Shown: positions 11,178 through 22,729, counted from the first letter of the stretch. The stretch: DNA of 64,000 nucleotides from Streptomyces zaomyceticus (GCF_014656215.1 NZ_BNBZ01000002.1:310001-374000); one strand, 5' to 3'. Translations and numbers: made by a program. The notes: a model not told the origin generated them from the letters alone.

Positions 11178-14100
11178 GTGTTCCCGTTGTCTTTCGCGCA
11201 GCAACGCCTCTGGTTCCTCAACCGCCTCGGCACCGGATCCTGGACCTACAACCTGCCGCTCGCCCTGCGGTTGGAGGGGCCCCTCCACCGAGAGGCCCTG
11301 CGCTCCGCCCTGGGCGACCTGGTGGCCCGGCACGAGAGCCTCCGTACCGTCTTCCCCGAGGTCGACGGCGAGCCGCGGCAGCGGGTCCGCGACACCGTGG
11401 ACGTCATCGAGTTCCTCACCGAACTCGACGTCCCGGCGGCCGGACTGCCCACGACCCTGGACCGGCTGGCCCGGCACGCCTTCGACCTGACGGCGGACCT
11501 GCCGCTGAAGGTGTGGCTGCTGCGCTCCGACGAGCGGACCCACACGCTCTACATCGTGCTCCACCACATCGTCGGCGACGGCTGGTCGACGGCGCTGCTC
11601 GGCCGCGACCTGTGCACCGCCTACGCCGCCCGCCGGGCCGGCGCCGCACCGGACTGGGAGCCGCTGCCCGTTCAGTACGCCGACTACGCGCTGTGGCAGC
11701 GGGAACTCCTGGAGGGCCCGGACGGCGAGGATCTCCTCGCCCACTGGACCGGACGGCTCGCCGACCTTCCCGACGAGCTGCCCCTGCCCCTGGACCGGCC
11801 CCGGCCCGAGGTCTCCGGCGACGACGGCGGCGAGGTCCTGCTGGACCTCCCGGCCGCCCTGCACGCACGACTGCTGCACCTCGCGCGCGACGCCGACGCC
11901 TCGCTGTTCATGGTCGTGCACGCGGCCCTCGCGGGCCTGCTGACCCGGCTGGGCGCCGGCACCGACATTCCGCTCGGCACGATGGACGCGGGGCGCGCCG
12001 AGGAGGACCTGGAGGACCTGATCGGGTTCTTCGTGAACACCCTGGTGCTGAGGCTGGACACGAGCGGGGACCCGACGTTCCGGCAGCTGCTCGCACGGGC
12101 GCGGGAGACCGACCTCGCCGCCCTCGCCCACCCCGAGCTGCCCTTCGACCGGCTCGTCGAGGCGCTCAACCCGAGCCGGGCGCTCAACCGGCACCCGCTC
12201 TTCCAGGTCGCGCTGGTGCTGCAGAACAACGCCGCCGCGCAGTACACCCTGGACGGACTGACCGTGACGGAGCTGCGGAACGAGACCGTCGCGGCCCACT
12301 TCGACCTCTCGGTCAGCTTCACCGACCGGTACGCCGAGGACGGAACGCCCCTCGGACTGTCGGCGCAGCTCGTCCACCGCACCGAACTCTTCGACCGGGA
12401 CACGGTCACCGCGTTCGCGCACCGCCTGGTGCGGCTGCTCGAAGAAGTGGTGGACGACCCGGACCGGGCCCTGGGCGACATCGACCTGCTGAGCGCCGGG
12501 GAACGCGACACCCTGCTGCACGAGTGGAACGGCACGACCCGACCGGAACAACCGGTCGGACTCGCCCGGGCGTTCACCCGGCAGGCCGCCCGCACTCCCG
12601 CCGCGCCCGCCGTGTCCGACGCCGACGGCACGCTGAGCTACGCCGACCTCGACCGGCGGAGCGACCTGCTCGCCGGCCGCCTCGGCCGGCTGGGCGTCAC
12701 GGGGGAGACCCGCGTCGCGATCCTCCAGCAGCGCTCCGCCGACCTCGTCGTGTCGATGCTCGCGGTGCTCAAGGCCGGCGGCTGCTTCGTACCGCTGCCG
12801 CTGACCGCTCCCGTCGACCGGCTGCACGACATGCTGGACCAGGCCGGGGCGGCCCTGCTCCTCGTCGACGACGCGCTGCGCGACCACGACCTCGCGACCG
12901 GCACGGAGGTGGACACCCTGACGGTGACCGGCTTCCGGGCCACGGCGGCCGACCACGCCGCCGTACCGACCGGCGACGCGCACCCCGAGCAGGCCGCGTA
13001 CATCATGTACACCTCCGGCTCGACCGGCGCGCCCAAGGGGGTCGTCACCACCCAGCGCGGCGTACTCGCCTTCGCCCGCGACCGGTGCTGGCAGGACGAA
13101 CGCCCCCGCCGCGCCCTGCTGCACTCACCGCACGCCTTCGACGCGTCGACCTGTGAGATCTGGGTGCCCCTGCTCTCCGGCGGAGAGGTCGTCGTGGCCC
13201 CGGTCGGCGATGTCGACGGCGCCGTCGTCCGGGCCGCCGGCCTCACCGACGTCCTGCTGGTCTCGGGCCTCTTCCAGGTCATCGCGGAGGAGGACCCCGA
13301 CTGCTTCGCCGGACTCCGCGAGGTGATGACCGGCGGCGACGTGATCAGCCCCGCCGCGGTCCGCGCGGTCCTGCGCCGCCATCCCGGCCTGCGGGTCCGC
13401 GCCACGTACGGACCCACCGAACTGACCATGTGCTCGGTGCAGATGTCCCTGCACGACCCGGACACGGTGCCCGACAGCGTGCCGATGGGCCGACCCATGG
13501 ACAACACCGACGTCTACGTCCTCGACGACCGGCTGAGGCCGGTCCCGGTCGGGGTGATCGGCGAGCTCTACGCGGCCGGTGCCGGACTGGCGCGCGGCTA
13601 CGCCGGCCGCGCCGGGCAGAGCTCCGAACGCTTCGTCGCCGACCCGTTCGGTGAGCCCGGCACCCGGATGTACCGCACCGGCGACCTCGCCCGGTGGCGC
13701 ACCGACGGGACCCTCGAGTTCGCCGGCCGGGCCGACACCCAGGTGAAGATCCGCGGCTTCCGGGTCGAACCCGGCGAGGTGGAGAGCGTGCTGGTCCGCC
13801 ACCCGCACGTGGCCCAGGCCCATGTCCACGCCCGCGAGGACCGGCCCGGGGACAAGCGTCTCGTCGGATACCTGGTGCCCGCCGAACCGAAGCCGGACCT
13901 CCCCGGCATCCGCGCCGCGGCCGCCTCGGTGCTGCCGCCCTACATGGTGCCCTCCGCCCTGGTCCTGCTCGAGCAGCTGCCGCTCACCCCGAACGGCAAG
14001 ATCGACCGGCGGCTGCTGCCGGCACCCGAACGGGCCGACTCCGGCACGGACCACGTGGCACCCCGCGACGACCGGGAACGCGCCCTGTGCGCCCTGTTCG

Positions 14101-17100
14101 CCGAGGTGCTCCAGGTACCGCGGGTCGGCGTGCACGACGGCTTCTTCACCCTCGGCGGCCACTCGCTGCTCGCGATCCGCCTCGTCAACAGGATCCGCAC
14201 CACCTTCGGCGCGGACCTCGGCGTGGCGACCCTCTTCCAGGCGCCCACCGTCGCCGAACTCGCCACCCGGCTCCTCGAACCGGGCGGCACCCGACGGATC
14301 CCCGCGACCGCCCGGGCCGCCGGGCTGCCGCTGTCGCACCAGCAGGAAGGCCTGTGGTTCCTGCACCAGCTCGACCCCGCCTCCCCGGTCTACAACGTGC
14401 CGCTCGCGCTGCGGCTCCGCGGCCGCCTCGACGTGGACCGGCTCTCGCACGCCCTGGGCCGACTGGTCGGCCGCCACGAGAGCCTGCGCACCCGGTTCGT
14501 CGCGGCGGACGGCGTACCCGTCCAGGTGGCCGATCCCGCACCGCCGTCCTGGCCGCTCACGGTCACCGCGACACACCCGGACGAGGTGCCGGAGGCACTC
14601 GCCGCGGCCGCCACCCGCCCGTTCGACCTGGCCGCCGACCGGCTCCTGCGCACGGAACTGCTGCGCCTCGGCCCGACCGAGCACGTCCTCGTGCTGTGCG
14701 CCCACCACATCGTCGCCGACGGATGGTCGGTCGGCGTCCTGCTCGACGAACTGTCCACCCTGTACACCGATCCCGGCGGCACCCTCCCGGCACTGGACAT
14801 CCAGCCCGCCGACCACGCCGTCTGGCAGCGCACCCGGCTCGCCGACGACGAGCTGGACAAACAGCTCGGCTACTGGCGCGAACAGCTCCACGCGCTGCCG
14901 CAGCTGGACTTCCCGACCGACCGCCCGCGCGGCACCGCCGCCGGACACCCCGGAGCCACCGCGGAACTCCACCTCCAGGACGGTCTCGGCGCGTCCCTGC
15001 GCCGACTGGCCGACACCGAACGCGGATCACTGCTGTCCGTGCTGATGGCCGCGTACCTGGTGGTGCTCTCCCGGCACACCGGGCAGGACGACATCGGCAT
15101 CGGCTCGGTGTTCTACGGCCGCAACCGCCCCGAACTCGAACCGCTCGTCGGCTACTTCGCCAACACGGTCGTGCTGCGCGCCGACGTCGCCGGCAACCCG
15201 ACCTTCCGCGAACTGACACGCCGCTGCGAACTGGCCGTCCAGGGTGCCACCGAACACCAGGACCTCCCGTTCAGCACCCTGGTCGAGGAGCTGCGCCCGG
15301 CCCGTGAACCGGGCCGCAACCCCCTCTTCCAGATCAGCCTCACCCTGCACGCCGACGAGGGCTCGACGGCAGCGCCCGCCTTCGGCCCGGTCACCGTCGA
15401 ACCGCTGCCGGTGGCCGGCGCGGTCGCCCGCTTCGACCTGGCCGCGCACGCCACCGTCACCGCCGACGGCGGACTGAGGCTGCAGGCCGAGTACGCCACC
15501 GACCTGTTCGACACCGACCGGATCACCCGCCTCCTGGAACACCTGGGCCGCGTCCTCACCCACGCGGTGACGGTCCCGGACGCCACCGTGGGCGAGTTCG
15601 TCCTCCCCGGGCCGGAGGAGGCGGCGCTGCTGCACCGATGGAGCGCCGCCCGGCGCGAGGTCCCGGCCGACGCCTCCCTGTGGGACCTGTTCGCCGAACA
15701 GGTCCGGCTGCGCCCCGACACGGTGGCGGTGGTCGCCGACGAGGAACGGACGACCTACCGCGAGCTCGCCCGGCGCGCCGAGCGACTGGCCGCCCGGCTG
15801 GCCGCCCGAGGCGTCACCCGGGGAGACCTGGTCGGCCTGTGCACACGCCGGGACACCGACCTCGTCGTCGGGATCCTGGGCATTCTGCGGGCCGGGGCCG
15901 CGTACGTACCGCTGGATCCCGACCACCCGGCGCAGCGGCTGTCCTTCATGGCCGCCGACGCGGGCCTGTCGGTCGTGGTCACCCAGCGGGGGACCGAGGT
16001 CCCCGCGACCGCGCTGCCGCTCGACGCCGACACCGACGGGGACCTCCCGGTGCCGGACCTGACCGTGACCGCCGCCGATCTGGCCTACCTGATCTACACC
16101 TCGGGCTCGACCGGGGAACCCAAGGCCGTCACGGTCCCGCACGCGCAGGTCGTCCGGCTGCTGCGGGCCACCCAGGACTGGTACCGGTTCGACGAGCGCG
16201 ATGTGTGGACCCTGTTCCACTCGTTCGCCTTCGACTTCTCCGTCTGGGAACTGTGGGGCGCCCTCGCCCACGGCGGCCGGCTGGTCGTGGTGCCGGCCTG
16301 GCAGACCCGCTCGCCCGAGGACTTCCGGCGGCTGCTGGCACGGGAGGGTGTCACGGTCCTCAACCAGACCCCGGCCGCGTTCCGACAACTGGTCGCCGTC
16401 GACGAGGAGCACCCGGAGGAACTCTCCCTGCGGTACGTGATCTTCGGCGGTGACGCGCTGGACATCGACTCGGTACGCCGCTGGTTCGACCGGCACGGCG
16501 AGGAGCACCCCCGGCTCATCAACATGTACGGGATCACCGAGACCACGGTCCACGTCACGTACTGCCCGCTGACCCGGGAACTCCTGCGGGACAACGCGAG
16601 CCCCATCGGCGAACCGATACCCGACCTGTCGCTCTGGGTCGTCGACCGCGCCGGGCAGCCGGCACCCATCGGCGTGCCGGGCGAACTCCTCGTCGGCGGC
16701 GCCGGTCTGTCCTGGGGATACCTGCACCGGCCCGACCTGAGCGCACGGCGGTTCGTCGCCGACCGATTCGGCGGCGCACCCGGCGCCCGGCTCTACCGCT
16801 CCGGCGACCTCGCCCGGCGCCGTGCCGACGGCGGCCTGGAGTACCTGGGCCGCATCGACCAGCAGGTCAAGATCCGCGGGTTCCGGATCGAACTCGGCGA
16901 GATCGAAGCCGTGCTCGCCGCGCACCCCCGCGTCGACGACGCGTGCGTGACCGTCCGGGACGACCGTCTCGTCGGCTATGTGGTGACCGGGGAGACGGGC
17001 GACCTCGGCGGGATCCGCGCCCACCTGGCGGCCCGCCTGCCCGACTACATGGTGCCCTCCGCGCTGGTGTCCGTGGAACGCATCGCGCTGACCCGCAACG

Positions 17101-18212
17101 GCAAGGTGGACCGGGGCGCGCTGCCCGCACCGGAGCCCAGCCGCGCCGGCGAGTTCGTCGCACCGCGCGACGCCACCGAGCACGCCGTCGCCCGGGTCTG
17201 GTCCGGTCTCCTGGGCATCGACAGGATCGGCGTCCACGACAGCTTCTTCGACCTGGGCGGCACGTCCCTCGACCTCACCCGGCTGCGCGCCGAGATCCGG
17301 CGACAGCTCGGCGTCGAACTGGACATGCGCGACCTGTACTCGGCTCCGACCGTGGAGATGACCGCCATGCTGCTCGAACCGTCCCACCGGACCCGCCCCC
17401 AGCCGTCGCCGCTGGTGCCGATCAAACCCACCGGCGGCCGGCCGCCGCTCTTCCTCGTCCACGCCGTCGGCGGATCCGTGGTGCCGTACCTGCCGCTGGC
17501 CCGACTGATCGACCCCGAGCAGCCGTTGTACGGCCTGGAGGACCCGGGGCTCGACGGCGGCCCGGTCACCACCTCGCTGACCGCGCTGGCCGCGAAGTAC
17601 GTCGACGCGATCCGCGTCGTCCAGCCGCACGGCCCCTACCACCTGGGCGGCTGGTCCCTGGGCGGTGTGGTTGCCGCCGAGATGGCCGGTCAGCTGACCG
17701 CCGCGGGCGAACAGGTGGCGCTGGTCGTCATGCTGGACACGGGAATGCCGCCGTACCTGGGGAAGGAACTGCCGGACCGCGCCGATCTCCTCGGCGGATT
17801 CGTCCACGACCTGGCCGGCCTGGCGGGCGTCCCGGCACCCGCCTACGACCGGGTCGCGCTGAGGGGCCTGTCACCGGACCGCCAGGACGAGGCACTGCTG
17901 GACCTTCTGGAGCGCGCGGCCCTCGTCCCCGAAGGCATCCGTGACGACATGCGGGAACGGATAGGGGTCTTCGAGGCCAACACCCGCGCCCTGCTGCGCC
18001 ATCGCCCGGGCCCGGTCGACGGCCGCCTGGTGCTGCTGTCGGCGCGGCAGCAGCCCCGCAGGCCGAAGACGCGTCCGTGGCGCCTCCTCGCCCGGGACGG
18101 GTTCGAACTCCACACGGTCCCCGGTGACCACCACACCATGCTGCAGCAGCCCCATCTGACCACGCTGGCGGAGAGCCTGCGCGGAGTTCTGGAGCGGCTC
18201 GTCCGCTCGTGA
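11178..18212 (+). CDS. Nonribosomal peptide synthetase, C-A-PCP-C-A(Thr)-PCP-TE
   Basis: 2344 aa, starting at GTG 11178 with GCAGGAGG 5 nt upstream; the first residues ([12 protein letters not shown]) are already the C1 motif, so the start is tight. Order: C1 (HHIVGDG near residue 130), A1 (YTSGSTG near 610), PCP1 (LGGHSLLA near 995), C2 (HHIVADG near 1178), A2 (YTSGSTG near 1640), PCP2 (LGGTSLDL near 2030), TE from about 2075 with GWSLGG near 2160. A2 gives DFWNIGMVHK, the canonical threonine code. A1 gives DACLMGTMCK, which I cannot assign. The absence of a starter module and the presence of a TE make this the finishing enzyme for the leftward NRPS, giving five modules ending in Thr. A Thr hydroxyl next to a TE leaves room for macrolactonisation, which is inference only. 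Confidence 0.95.
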   Translation: MFPLSFAQQRLWFLNRLGTGSWTYNLPLALRLEGPLHREALRSALGDLVARHESLRTVFPEVDGEPRQRVRDTVDVIEFLTELDVPAAGLPTTLDRLARHAFDLTADLPLKVWLLRSDERTHTLYIVLHHIVGDGWSTALLGRDLCTAYAARRAGAAPDWEPLPVQYADYALWQRELLEGPDGEDLLAHWTGRLADLPDELPLPLDRPRPEVSGDDGGEVLLDLPAALHARLLHLARDADASLFMVVHAALAGLLTRLGAGTDIPLGTMDAGRAEEDLEDLIGFFVNTLVLRLDTSGDPTFRQLLARARETDLAALAHPELPFDRLVEALNPSRALNRHPLFQVALVLQNNAAAQYTLDGLTVTELRNETVAAHFDLSVSFTDRYAEDGTPLGLSAQLVHRTELFDRDTVTAFAHRLVRLLEEVVDDPDRALGDIDLLSAGERDTLLHEWNGTTRPEQPVGLARAFTRQAARTPAAPAVSDADGTLSYADLDRRSDLLAGRLGRLGVTGETRVAILQQRSADLVVSMLAVLKAGGCFVPLPLTAPVDRLHDMLDQAGAALLLVDDALRDHDLATGTEVDTLTVTGFRATAADHAAVPTGDAHPEQAAYIMYTSGSTGAPKGVVTTQRGVLAFARDRCWQDERPRRALLHSPHAFDASTCEIWVPLLSGGEVVVAPVGDVDGAVVRAAGLTDVLLVSGLFQVIAEEDPDCFAGLREVMTGGDVISPAAVRAVLRRHPGLRVRATYGPTELTMCSVQMSLHDPDTVPDSVPMGRPMDNTDVYVLDDRLRPVPVGVIGELYAAGAGLARGYAGRAGQSSERFVADPFGEPGTRMYRTGDLARWRTDGTLEFAGRADTQVKIRGFRVEPGEVESVLVRHPHVAQAHVHAREDRPGDKRLVGYLVPAEPKPDLPGIRAAAASVLPPYMVPSALVLLEQLPLTPNGKIDRRLLPAPERADSGTDHVAPRDDRERALCALFAEVLQVPRVGVHDGFFTLGGHSLLAIRLVNRIRTTFGADLGVATLFQAPTVAELATRLLEPGGTRRIPATARAAGLPLSHQQEGLWFLHQLDPASPVYNVPLALRLRGRLDVDRLSHALGRLVGRHESLRTRFVAADGVPVQVADPAPPSWPLTVTATHPDEVPEALAAAATRPFDLAADRLLRTELLRLGPTEHVLVLCAHHIVADGWSVGVLLDELSTLYTDPGGTLPALDIQPADHAVWQRTRLADDELDKQLGYWREQLHALPQLDFPTDRPRGTAAGHPGATAELHLQDGLGASLRRLADTERGSLLSVLMAAYLVVLSRHTGQDDIGIGSVFYGRNRPELEPLVGYFANTVVLRADVAGNPTFRELTRRCELAVQGATEHQDLPFSTLVEELRPAREPGRNPLFQISLTLHADEGSTAAPAFGPVTVEPLPVAGAVARFDLAAHATVTADGGLRLQAEYATDLFDTDRITRLLEHLGRVLTHAVTVPDATVGEFVLPGPEEAALLHRWSAARREVPADASLWDLFAEQVRLRPDTVAVVADEERTTYRELARRAERLAARLAARGVTRGDLVGLCTRRDTDLVVGILGILRAGAAYVPLDPDHPAQRLSFMAADAGLSVVVTQRGTEVPATALPLDADTDGDLPVPDLTVTAADLAYLIYTSGSTGEPKAVTVPHAQVVRLLRATQDWYRFDERDVWTLFHSFAFDFSVWELWGALAHGGRLVVVPAWQTRSPEDFRRLLAREGVTVLNQTPAAFRQLVAVDEEHPEELSLRYVIFGGDALDIDSVRRWFDRHGEEHPRLINMYGITETTVHVTYCPLTRELLRDNASPIGEPIPDLSLWVVDRAGQPAPIGVPGELLVGGAGLSWGYLHRPDLSARRFVADRFGGAPGARLYRSGDLARRRADGGLEYLGRIDQQVKIRGFRIELGEIEAVLAAHPRVDDACVTVRDDRLVGYVVTGETGDLGGIRAHLAARLPDYMVPSALVSVERIALTRNGKVDRGALPAPEPSRAGEFVAPRDATEHAVARVWSGLLGIDRIGVHDSFFDLGGTSLDLTRLRAEIRRQLGVELDMRDLYSAPTVEMTAMLLEPSHRTRPQPSPLVPIKPTGGRPPLFLVHAVGGSVVPYLPLARLIDPEQPLYGLEDPGLDGGPVTTSLTALAAKYVDAIRVVQPHGPYHLGGWSLGGVVAAEMAGQLTAAGEQVALVVMLDTGMPPYLGKELPDRADLLGGFVHDLAGLAGVPAPAYDRVALRGLSPDRQDEALLDLLERAALVPEGIRDDMRERIGVFEANTRALLRHRPGPVDGRLVLLSARQQPRRPKTRPWRLLARDGFELHTVPGDHHTMLQQPHLTTLAESLRGVLERLVRS

Positions 18213-18320
18213 CGCGGCGTCGCCCCTGCCCGGTCCACGCGGACGGCCGGCTCGCCCGCGCCGAGTACCGGGCGGGGGCGGCGACGTCGTGGGCCCGGGG
18301 CCGATCGGAGTCGGGCGGTG

Positions 18321-18356
18321 TCGTACGTGCCGGGCCGATCGGCCCGGCACGTACGA
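18321..18356. terminator. 36-bp perfect palindrome between convergent operons
   Basis: Bases 18321-18356 are perfectly self-complementary (18-bp arms, no loop bases), starting TCGTACGTGCC. It lies about 110 bp past the stop of the rightward NRPS and before the convergent PCP gene, so it can terminate in both directions. The core GGGCCGATC recurs at about 18297, 18368 and 18401, suggesting duplicated hairpins. The 319-bp gap 18213-18531 holds no supported gene. Confidence 0.75.
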
Positions 18357-18478
18357 CGGCTTCCACGGGCCGATCCGGCCCGGACGGCTCGGCGCCTCCG
18401 GGCCGATCCGCCCCGGGCGGTGGCGTCCTCGACCTGCGGCTCCTCCACGGGACACCGGTGGGGCCGGGCGGGCACACG

Positions 18479-18521
18479 CACAGGACGGCGGGAGCGAGGA
18501 ATCCGCTCCCGCCGTCCTGTG
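18479..18521 (-). terminator. Strong hairpin terminator of the leftward A/MT/P450/PCP operon
   Basis: An 18-bp perfect stem (18479-18496 with 18504-18521) surrounds a 7-nt loop (AGGAATC) only 10 bp beyond the stop codon of the PCP gene. Confidence 0.8.
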
Positions 18522-18531
18522 GTTCGGCGTC

Positions 18532-18765
18532 TCAGGGTCGACCCGGTGCCGCCCCGGCCGCGGCGAGCCGCTCGGTGAAGTCCGCCAGGACGGGATGCTC
18601 CAGCAGGACCCTGACCCGGACCGTGATGCCGAGGCGTCGGCGCACCGCGGCCACCACCTCCATGGCGGCCAGCGACTGACCGCCCAGGGCGAAGAAGTCG
18701 TCGTCGTCCTTGACCGGGACGCCCAGAACCTCCTGCCAGATCTCGGCGACTGCGGTGGTGTCCAT
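18532..18765 (-). CDS. Free-standing peptidyl carrier protein
   Basis: A 77-aa carrier protein with the phosphopantetheine motif [16 protein letters not shown] (Ser near residue 31), the normal size for a single PCP. ATG 18765 has AAGGAG upstream. It is the last gene of a four-gene operon with a free-standing A domain, a methyltransferase and a P450, 23 bp after the P450 stop. The set predicts that an amino acid is loaded here by the free-standing A domain and oxidised by the P450 while carrier-bound. Confidence 0.92.
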   Translation of the reverse strand: MDTTAVAEIWQEVLGVPVKDDDDFFALGGQSLAAMEVVAAVRRRLGITVRVRVLLEHPVLADFTERLAAAGAAPGRP

Positions 18766-18788
18766 CGTCCATCAGCTCCTTGACGGGC

Positions 18789-19982
18789 TCACGCCGGGCT
18801 CAGCCGCACCGGCAGACGTGTCAGTCCATGAATGAAGTTGCCGGTGCTCCACACCGGCTCGCCGGCCGGGGCGATCGTGCGCACCCGCCGGACGAGCGCG
18901 GTCAGCAGCGCGGTCAGTTCCAGCCGGGCGACCCGGGACCCGACACAGACATGGGGCCCCCAGCCGAACGCGAGATGCCGGTTGGGCGTGCGGTCGGGCC
19001 GGAAGACGTCCGGGTCGGCGAAGACGGCCGGGTCGCGGTTGGCCGAGCAGATCCAGGCGGTCACCCGCTCGCCGGGGAGCAGCTCGGTGCCGGAGACCGT
19101 CACCGGACGGGTCACCGTGCGCAGCGCGTGCAGGCCGGGGCTGGTCCAGCGCAGGATCTCCTCGACGGTGGTGGGCAGCAGTTCCGGCGACGCGCGCAGC
19201 TCCGACCACAGATCGGGCCGGTCGCCGAAGACCAGCAGCGCTCCGGCCGCCGAGTACCGGACGGTCTCGCTCGCGCCGGTCAGCACGCCGCTGCAGTTGA
19301 GGATCAGCTCGTCGTCGGTGAGGTCGCCGCCGGCCGCGAGCAGGGCGCTGATCAGGTCGTCGCCGGGGCGGGCGCGGCGCCGGTCGATCAGATCGGCGAA
19401 GTAGCCGAAGATCTCCGCGTTGGCGTCCAGCCGGTCGATCGGGTCGGGGGAGTCCAGGCCGTCGGTGGTGAGCCGGCCGATCAACGGCCAGTCGGCCCGG
19501 GGCAGGTCCATCATGGCGCAGATGACCTGGTTGGGCAGTCGCTCGGCCAGATCACCCACGGCGTCCCGGACCAGGGACCCGTCCGCCGGCCCGCCGCCGT
19601 CCGCCCCGACGACCTCGTCCACGAGGTCGGTGACCCCGGCGACGATCCGGTCGTGCCAGAGACGCAGCGCCGCCGGGGTGAACGGCGCACCCACCACACG
19701 GCGGATGCGGCCGTGCCGCGGCGGGTCGCTGACCACCATCATCCGGTCGGCGACCAGGTCGGCCGCCTCTCCGGACCCGCCGAGCCTGATGCCGGCGCGG
19801 GAACTGAACGTCGCAGGATCACCCAGGACCGCCAGGACGTCGTCGTAGCGGGAGGCCACCCAGAACCCAGGACCGTGCGGTTCCGGATGCCGGGTGAGCC
19901 CGGGACGGGTACGCAGCTCCGCCAGCTGGTCGAGGTACCGGTATCCGGAGAAGACGTCCGGTGCGAGCAGGTCGATGTCCAT
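18789..19982 (-). CDS. Cytochrome P450, likely acting on a PCP-bound amino acid
   Basis: 397 aa, a soluble class I bacterial P450 without membrane anchor. The haem-thiolate loop reads FGWGPHVCVGSRVAR near residue 350 (Cys ligand), the ExxR helix is EEILR, and the I-helix is TGASETVR, where the usual acid-Thr pair is Glu-Thr. It lies between the methyltransferase (6-bp gap) and the PCP gene. Free-standing A/PCP/P450 sets are known to beta-hydroxylate amino acids (NovH/NovI-type systems), which is the most likely role; aryl coupling or hydroxylation of the finished peptide are alternatives. A ferredoxin partner is not encoded nearby. Confidence 0.92.
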   Translation of the reverse strand: MDIDLLAPDVFSGYRYLDQLAELRTRPGLTRHPEPHGPGFWVASRYDDVLAVLGDPATFSSRAGIRLGGSGEAADLVADRMMVVSDPPRHGRIRRVVGAPFTPAALRLWHDRIVAGVTDLVDEVVGADGGGPADGSLVRDAVGDLAERLPNQVICAMMDLPRADWPLIGRLTTDGLDSPDPIDRLDANAEIFGYFADLIDRRRARPGDDLISALLAAGGDLTDDELILNCSGVLTGASETVRYSAAGALLVFGDRPDLWSELRASPELLPTTVEEILRWTSPGLHALRTVTRPVTVSGTELLPGERVTAWICSANRDPAVFADPDVFRPDRTPNRHLAFGWGPHVCVGSRVARLELTALLTALVRRVRTIAPAGEPVWSTGNFIHGLTRLPVRLSPA

Positions 19983-19988
19983 CGCCGG

Positions 19989-21023
19989 TCAGCGAGCCTC
20001 GATCACGGAGAACGGGGACTCCGGGATGGCCAGGACCTGGTGCGTGCGGTAGCCGGCCGCCTCCAGGATCCGGGTGAACCCGGCCCGGTCGCGCTCCCGT
20101 CCACCGGTGAGGACCATCATCCCTAGGTCGCTCCAGTGGCTGACGTGCTGGGTGCCGTCCTCCGGCACCAGCATCTCGATCACCAGCAGCCGGCCGCCGG
20201 CCGCCAGCGCCCGCCGGCTCGACCGCAGGATGTCCACCGCCTGCTCGTCGGTCCAGTCGTGCAGGACGCTACACAGCAGGTGGGTGTCCGCGCCGGTGGG
20301 CACGGCGGCGAAGAAGTCACCGGGCACCGCACGGCAACCGGGGACACCGCCGCGGAGATTCACCTCGTCGATCACCGAGGGGCGGTCGAACAGGATGCCG
20401 CCCGCGTGCGGGGCCACCGAGAGGATCTCGCCGAGGAGGAAGCCGTCGGCGCCGCCGATGTCGAGGATGGTCTCCGACCGGGACCAGTCGACGGCCTCGG
20501 CCGCCTGCCGGTACAGCCGGCCGGTACGTTCCCGCATCCGGCGCAGGAACGCGACGTTCGCGCCGCGCCGGGTGTTCTTGACCCCGAAGAAGCCGCCGTC
20601 GCCGCCGTCGAAGGACGCCGCGCCGGTACGGAAGGTGTCCGTGGCGCGCAGCCAGGCCAGCTGGCTCTCGGCGTTGACCAGCGAGGCGGAGAGGCTGCGG
20701 GGGTCGTCGCGGCGCAGCCGCGCGCCGAGAGCGGTGAGCCGGAAGCCGGTACCCGGGTCGCCGGCGAAGAACCCGGCCGTGGCGAGGGCGGACAGCAGCC
20801 GGCTCAGGGCGTCGGGGTCGGCGTCGATGAGGTCCGCGGTGATCGCCACGGGCTGTGCGGTCGAGAAGTCCATCACGTCGGCGACGCCGAGTTCGACGGC
20901 GATGCGCAAGGCGTGCGGCAGGACCGCGACCATGCTGTCGTCGACGAGCGTGAGGTAGTCCCGCACGATCCTGTCGGTGGTCTCGACGCAAGCGGTATCG
21001 GTGGTATCGGTGTTCGTGGTCAT
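19989..21023 (-). CDS. O-methyltransferase (acetylserotonin-OMT/plant-OMT-like family)
   Basis: 344 aa. The N-terminal half is a winged-helix dimerisation domain (ALRIAVELGVADV, then DALSRLLSAL). The C-terminal half is a Rossmann domain with LDIGGADGFLL near residue 177 and a conserved HDWTDEQ segment; the His of HDW is the usual general base in this family. The start ATG overlaps the stop of the upstream A-domain gene as ATGA and has GAAAGGGG upstream. The extreme N terminus is a Thr/Asp-rich tract. It likely methylates a phenol or hydroxyl of the amino acid handled by this operon; a C-methyltransferase role cannot be excluded. Confidence 0.88.
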   Translation of the reverse strand: MTTNTDTTDTACVETTDRIVRDYLTLVDDSMVAVLPHALRIAVELGVADVMDFSTAQPVAITADLIDADPDALSRLLSALATAGFFAGDPGTGFRLTALGARLRRDDPRSLSASLVNAESQLAWLRATDTFRTGAASFDGGDGGFFGVKNTRRGANVAFLRRMRERTGRLYRQAAEAVDWSRSETILDIGGADGFLLGEILSVAPHAGGILFDRPSVIDEVNLRGGVPGCRAVPGDFFAAVPTGADTHLLCSVLHDWTDEQAVDILRSSRRALAAGGRLLVIEMLVPEDGTQHVSHWSDLGMMVLTGGRERDRAGFTRILEAAGYRTHQVLAIPESPFSVIEAR

Positions 21024-22474
21024 CGTCTGCCCCTTTCCTGGGCCGGGACGCGCAGAAGTTCGGTCACGGCTCGGTGGTCGACCTTGCCGTTGGCGTTGTG
21101 GGGGAGTTCGTCGAGGCGGCGTACCAGATCGGGCACCAGATGGCCGGGGAGCCGCTCGCGCAGTTCCGCACGCACCCGGTCCGGGTCCGCTTCGCCGGTG
21201 AAGGCCAGTGCCAGGCGCTCGTGGGCGCCGCCGCGGCCGGGCAGGGCCACCGCCACGCAGTCGCGCACGCCGGCGCGGTCCGCGGCGTGGCTCTCCACCT
21301 CGCCCAGCTCCACCCGGTAGCCGCGGATCTTCACCTGCCGGTCCGCGCGTCCCAGGAAGTGCAGTACCCCCTCGGCGTCGCGTTCCGCGCGGTCACCGGT
21401 GCGGTAGACCCGCGTCGGCGCCCCCTGGACGTCGACCGTGACGAACCGCTCGGCGGTGCGTTCCGGGTCGTGCAGGTATCCCTGGGCCAAACCCGCTCCC
21501 GCGACACACAGTTCGCCGTCGATCAGGTGGACCTCGGTGCCCGGCACCGGCCGCCCGATGGGCACACCGTGCGGCCGGTCGCAGTCCTCGGGCCGGATGT
21601 GGTGCATGGTGGCGAAGGCGAAACTCTCCACCGGGCCGTAGCAGTTGTGGACGGTCGTGTCCGGGTGGCTCAGCAGCAGCGTGCGCACCGGCTCGGGCGC
21701 CAGCCGTTCACCGCCGATGAACATCAGGTCGATCCCGCGGAAGCAGTCCGGATCCAGCCGGACCAGCAGGTTCACCACGGACGCGACCAGGACGAGGGTG
21801 TTCACGCCGTGTCGTTCGACCAGCTCGCGCAGGGTGTCCGGCAGCAGGTGCTCGTCGTCCGGCAGCACCACGGTGCCGCCCCGGGACAGCATGCCCCACA
21901 GTTCCAGCCCACAGGCGTCCCACCCGACCGGGGCGAGCTGCGGCAGCACCCGCCCGGGGGCGAAGGCCGCCAGAGGGCCGCTGTCGAAGAGCCGCAGCAC
22001 CGCCCGGTGCGGAGTCACCACCCCCTTGGGGGTGCCCGTGCTGCCGGAGGTGAAGAAGACACAGGCCGGGTCGTCCGGCCCGATGTCCGCCGGGACCGGA
22101 CCGTGCCCGGGTGCGGGCGTGGCCGGTGGCGTCCAGCACGGAGCGCCGGCGAGCGGGGTGTCCGTGATGAACAGCGGCGCCCTCAGCAGGCGCAGCAGTT
22201 CCCGTACCCGCTCGTCCGGCCACTTCACATCGATGGGGCAGTACGCCGCACCCGTCTTCAGCACGGCCAGGAGGAGGGTCACCATCCGGGCCGAGCGGGT
22301 GATGCGTACCGGCACGAGGCATCCCGGTCCCACCCCTGCCTCGACGAGTGCCGCGGCATAGGAATCGGCCGTCGAAACAAGTTGGGAATAGGTGACCGGG
22401 CCGTTGTCGTCAATCAGCGCAATGTGGCCGCCATATTCAGCCGCGCGCTCGTCGAGTGCCTGATGAATCAGCAC
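21020..22474 (-). CDS. Free-standing adenylation domain
   Basis: 484 aa from GTG 22474, chosen because AAGGAG lies 7 nt upstream; in-frame starts at 22510 and 22516 have poorer sites. It shows the A3 motif [12 protein letters not shown], a YGPVE version of A5, YRTGDRA, VKIRGYRVELGEVE and the A10 lysine in NGKVDHRA. There is no fused carrier; the cognate PCP is presumably the gene at 18532. The binding-pocket code read by eye is DALVFGCAFK, with Trp in place of the usual Phe before Asp235, and matches nothing I know. It is the first gene of the leftward operon that diverges from the Hpg operon. Confidence 0.92.
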   Translation of the reverse strand: MLIHQALDERAAEYGGHIALIDDNGPVTYSQLVSTADSYAAALVEAGVGPGCLVPVRITRSARMVTLLLAVLKTGAAYCPIDVKWPDERVRELLRLLRAPLFITDTPLAGAPCWTPPATPAPGHGPVPADIGPDDPACVFFTSGSTGTPKGVVTPHRAVLRLFDSGPLAAFAPGRVLPQLAPVGWDACGLELWGMLSRGGTVVLPDDEHLLPDTLRELVERHGVNTLVLVASVVNLLVRLDPDCFRGIDLMFIGGERLAPEPVRTLLLSHPDTTVHNCYGPVESFAFATMHHIRPEDCDRPHGVPIGRPVPGTEVHLIDGELCVAGAGLAQGYLHDPERTAERFVTVDVQGAPTRVYRTGDRAERDAEGVLHFLGRADRQVKIRGYRVELGEVESHAADRAGVRDCVAVALPGRGGAHERLALAFTGEADPDRVRAELRERLPGHLVPDLVRRLDELPHNANGKVDHRAVTELLRVPAQERGRR

Positions 22475-22729
22475 GTACCGCTCCTTGTCCGCAGCTTCGA
22501 TCGCACGCATACTCACCTGTCACGATGACCTGCGCAACCCCTATGAACCCCATAGCGGAGACCCCGACACCCAAGTGCGGGAAGGCCTGTTCCGCACTGT
22601 TCGGCGGTCGGCGGCGGAGCGCATTGACATTCTTCTCCGCCCGTCCGTAGCGTTTTTCCGTCGCGGTACCGGGAACTGGCAATTCTTGATTCCCGCCGTG
22701 GAAACCGATTACCGAGCCTTGGGGGATTC
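22475..22729. promoter_or_regulatory. Divergent promoter region between the free-standing A-domain operon and the Hpg operon
   Basis: 255 bp between opposing starts. It contains CAACCCCTA at 22535-22543 followed by TGAACCCCATAGCG at 22544-22557, the two CCCC cores being 10 bp apart (one helical turn). TGAACCCC-R-TAGCG recurs upstream of the SARP gene at 37291. It is a candidate operator shared by region-A promoters. The hmaS start has GGGGGA upstream. Confidence 0.55.

Noticed and set aside
15027..17807. 926-aa minus-strand frame opposite the rightward NRPS
   Set aside because: Its residues are the complement of the C/A/PCP coding sequence and contain no family signature.
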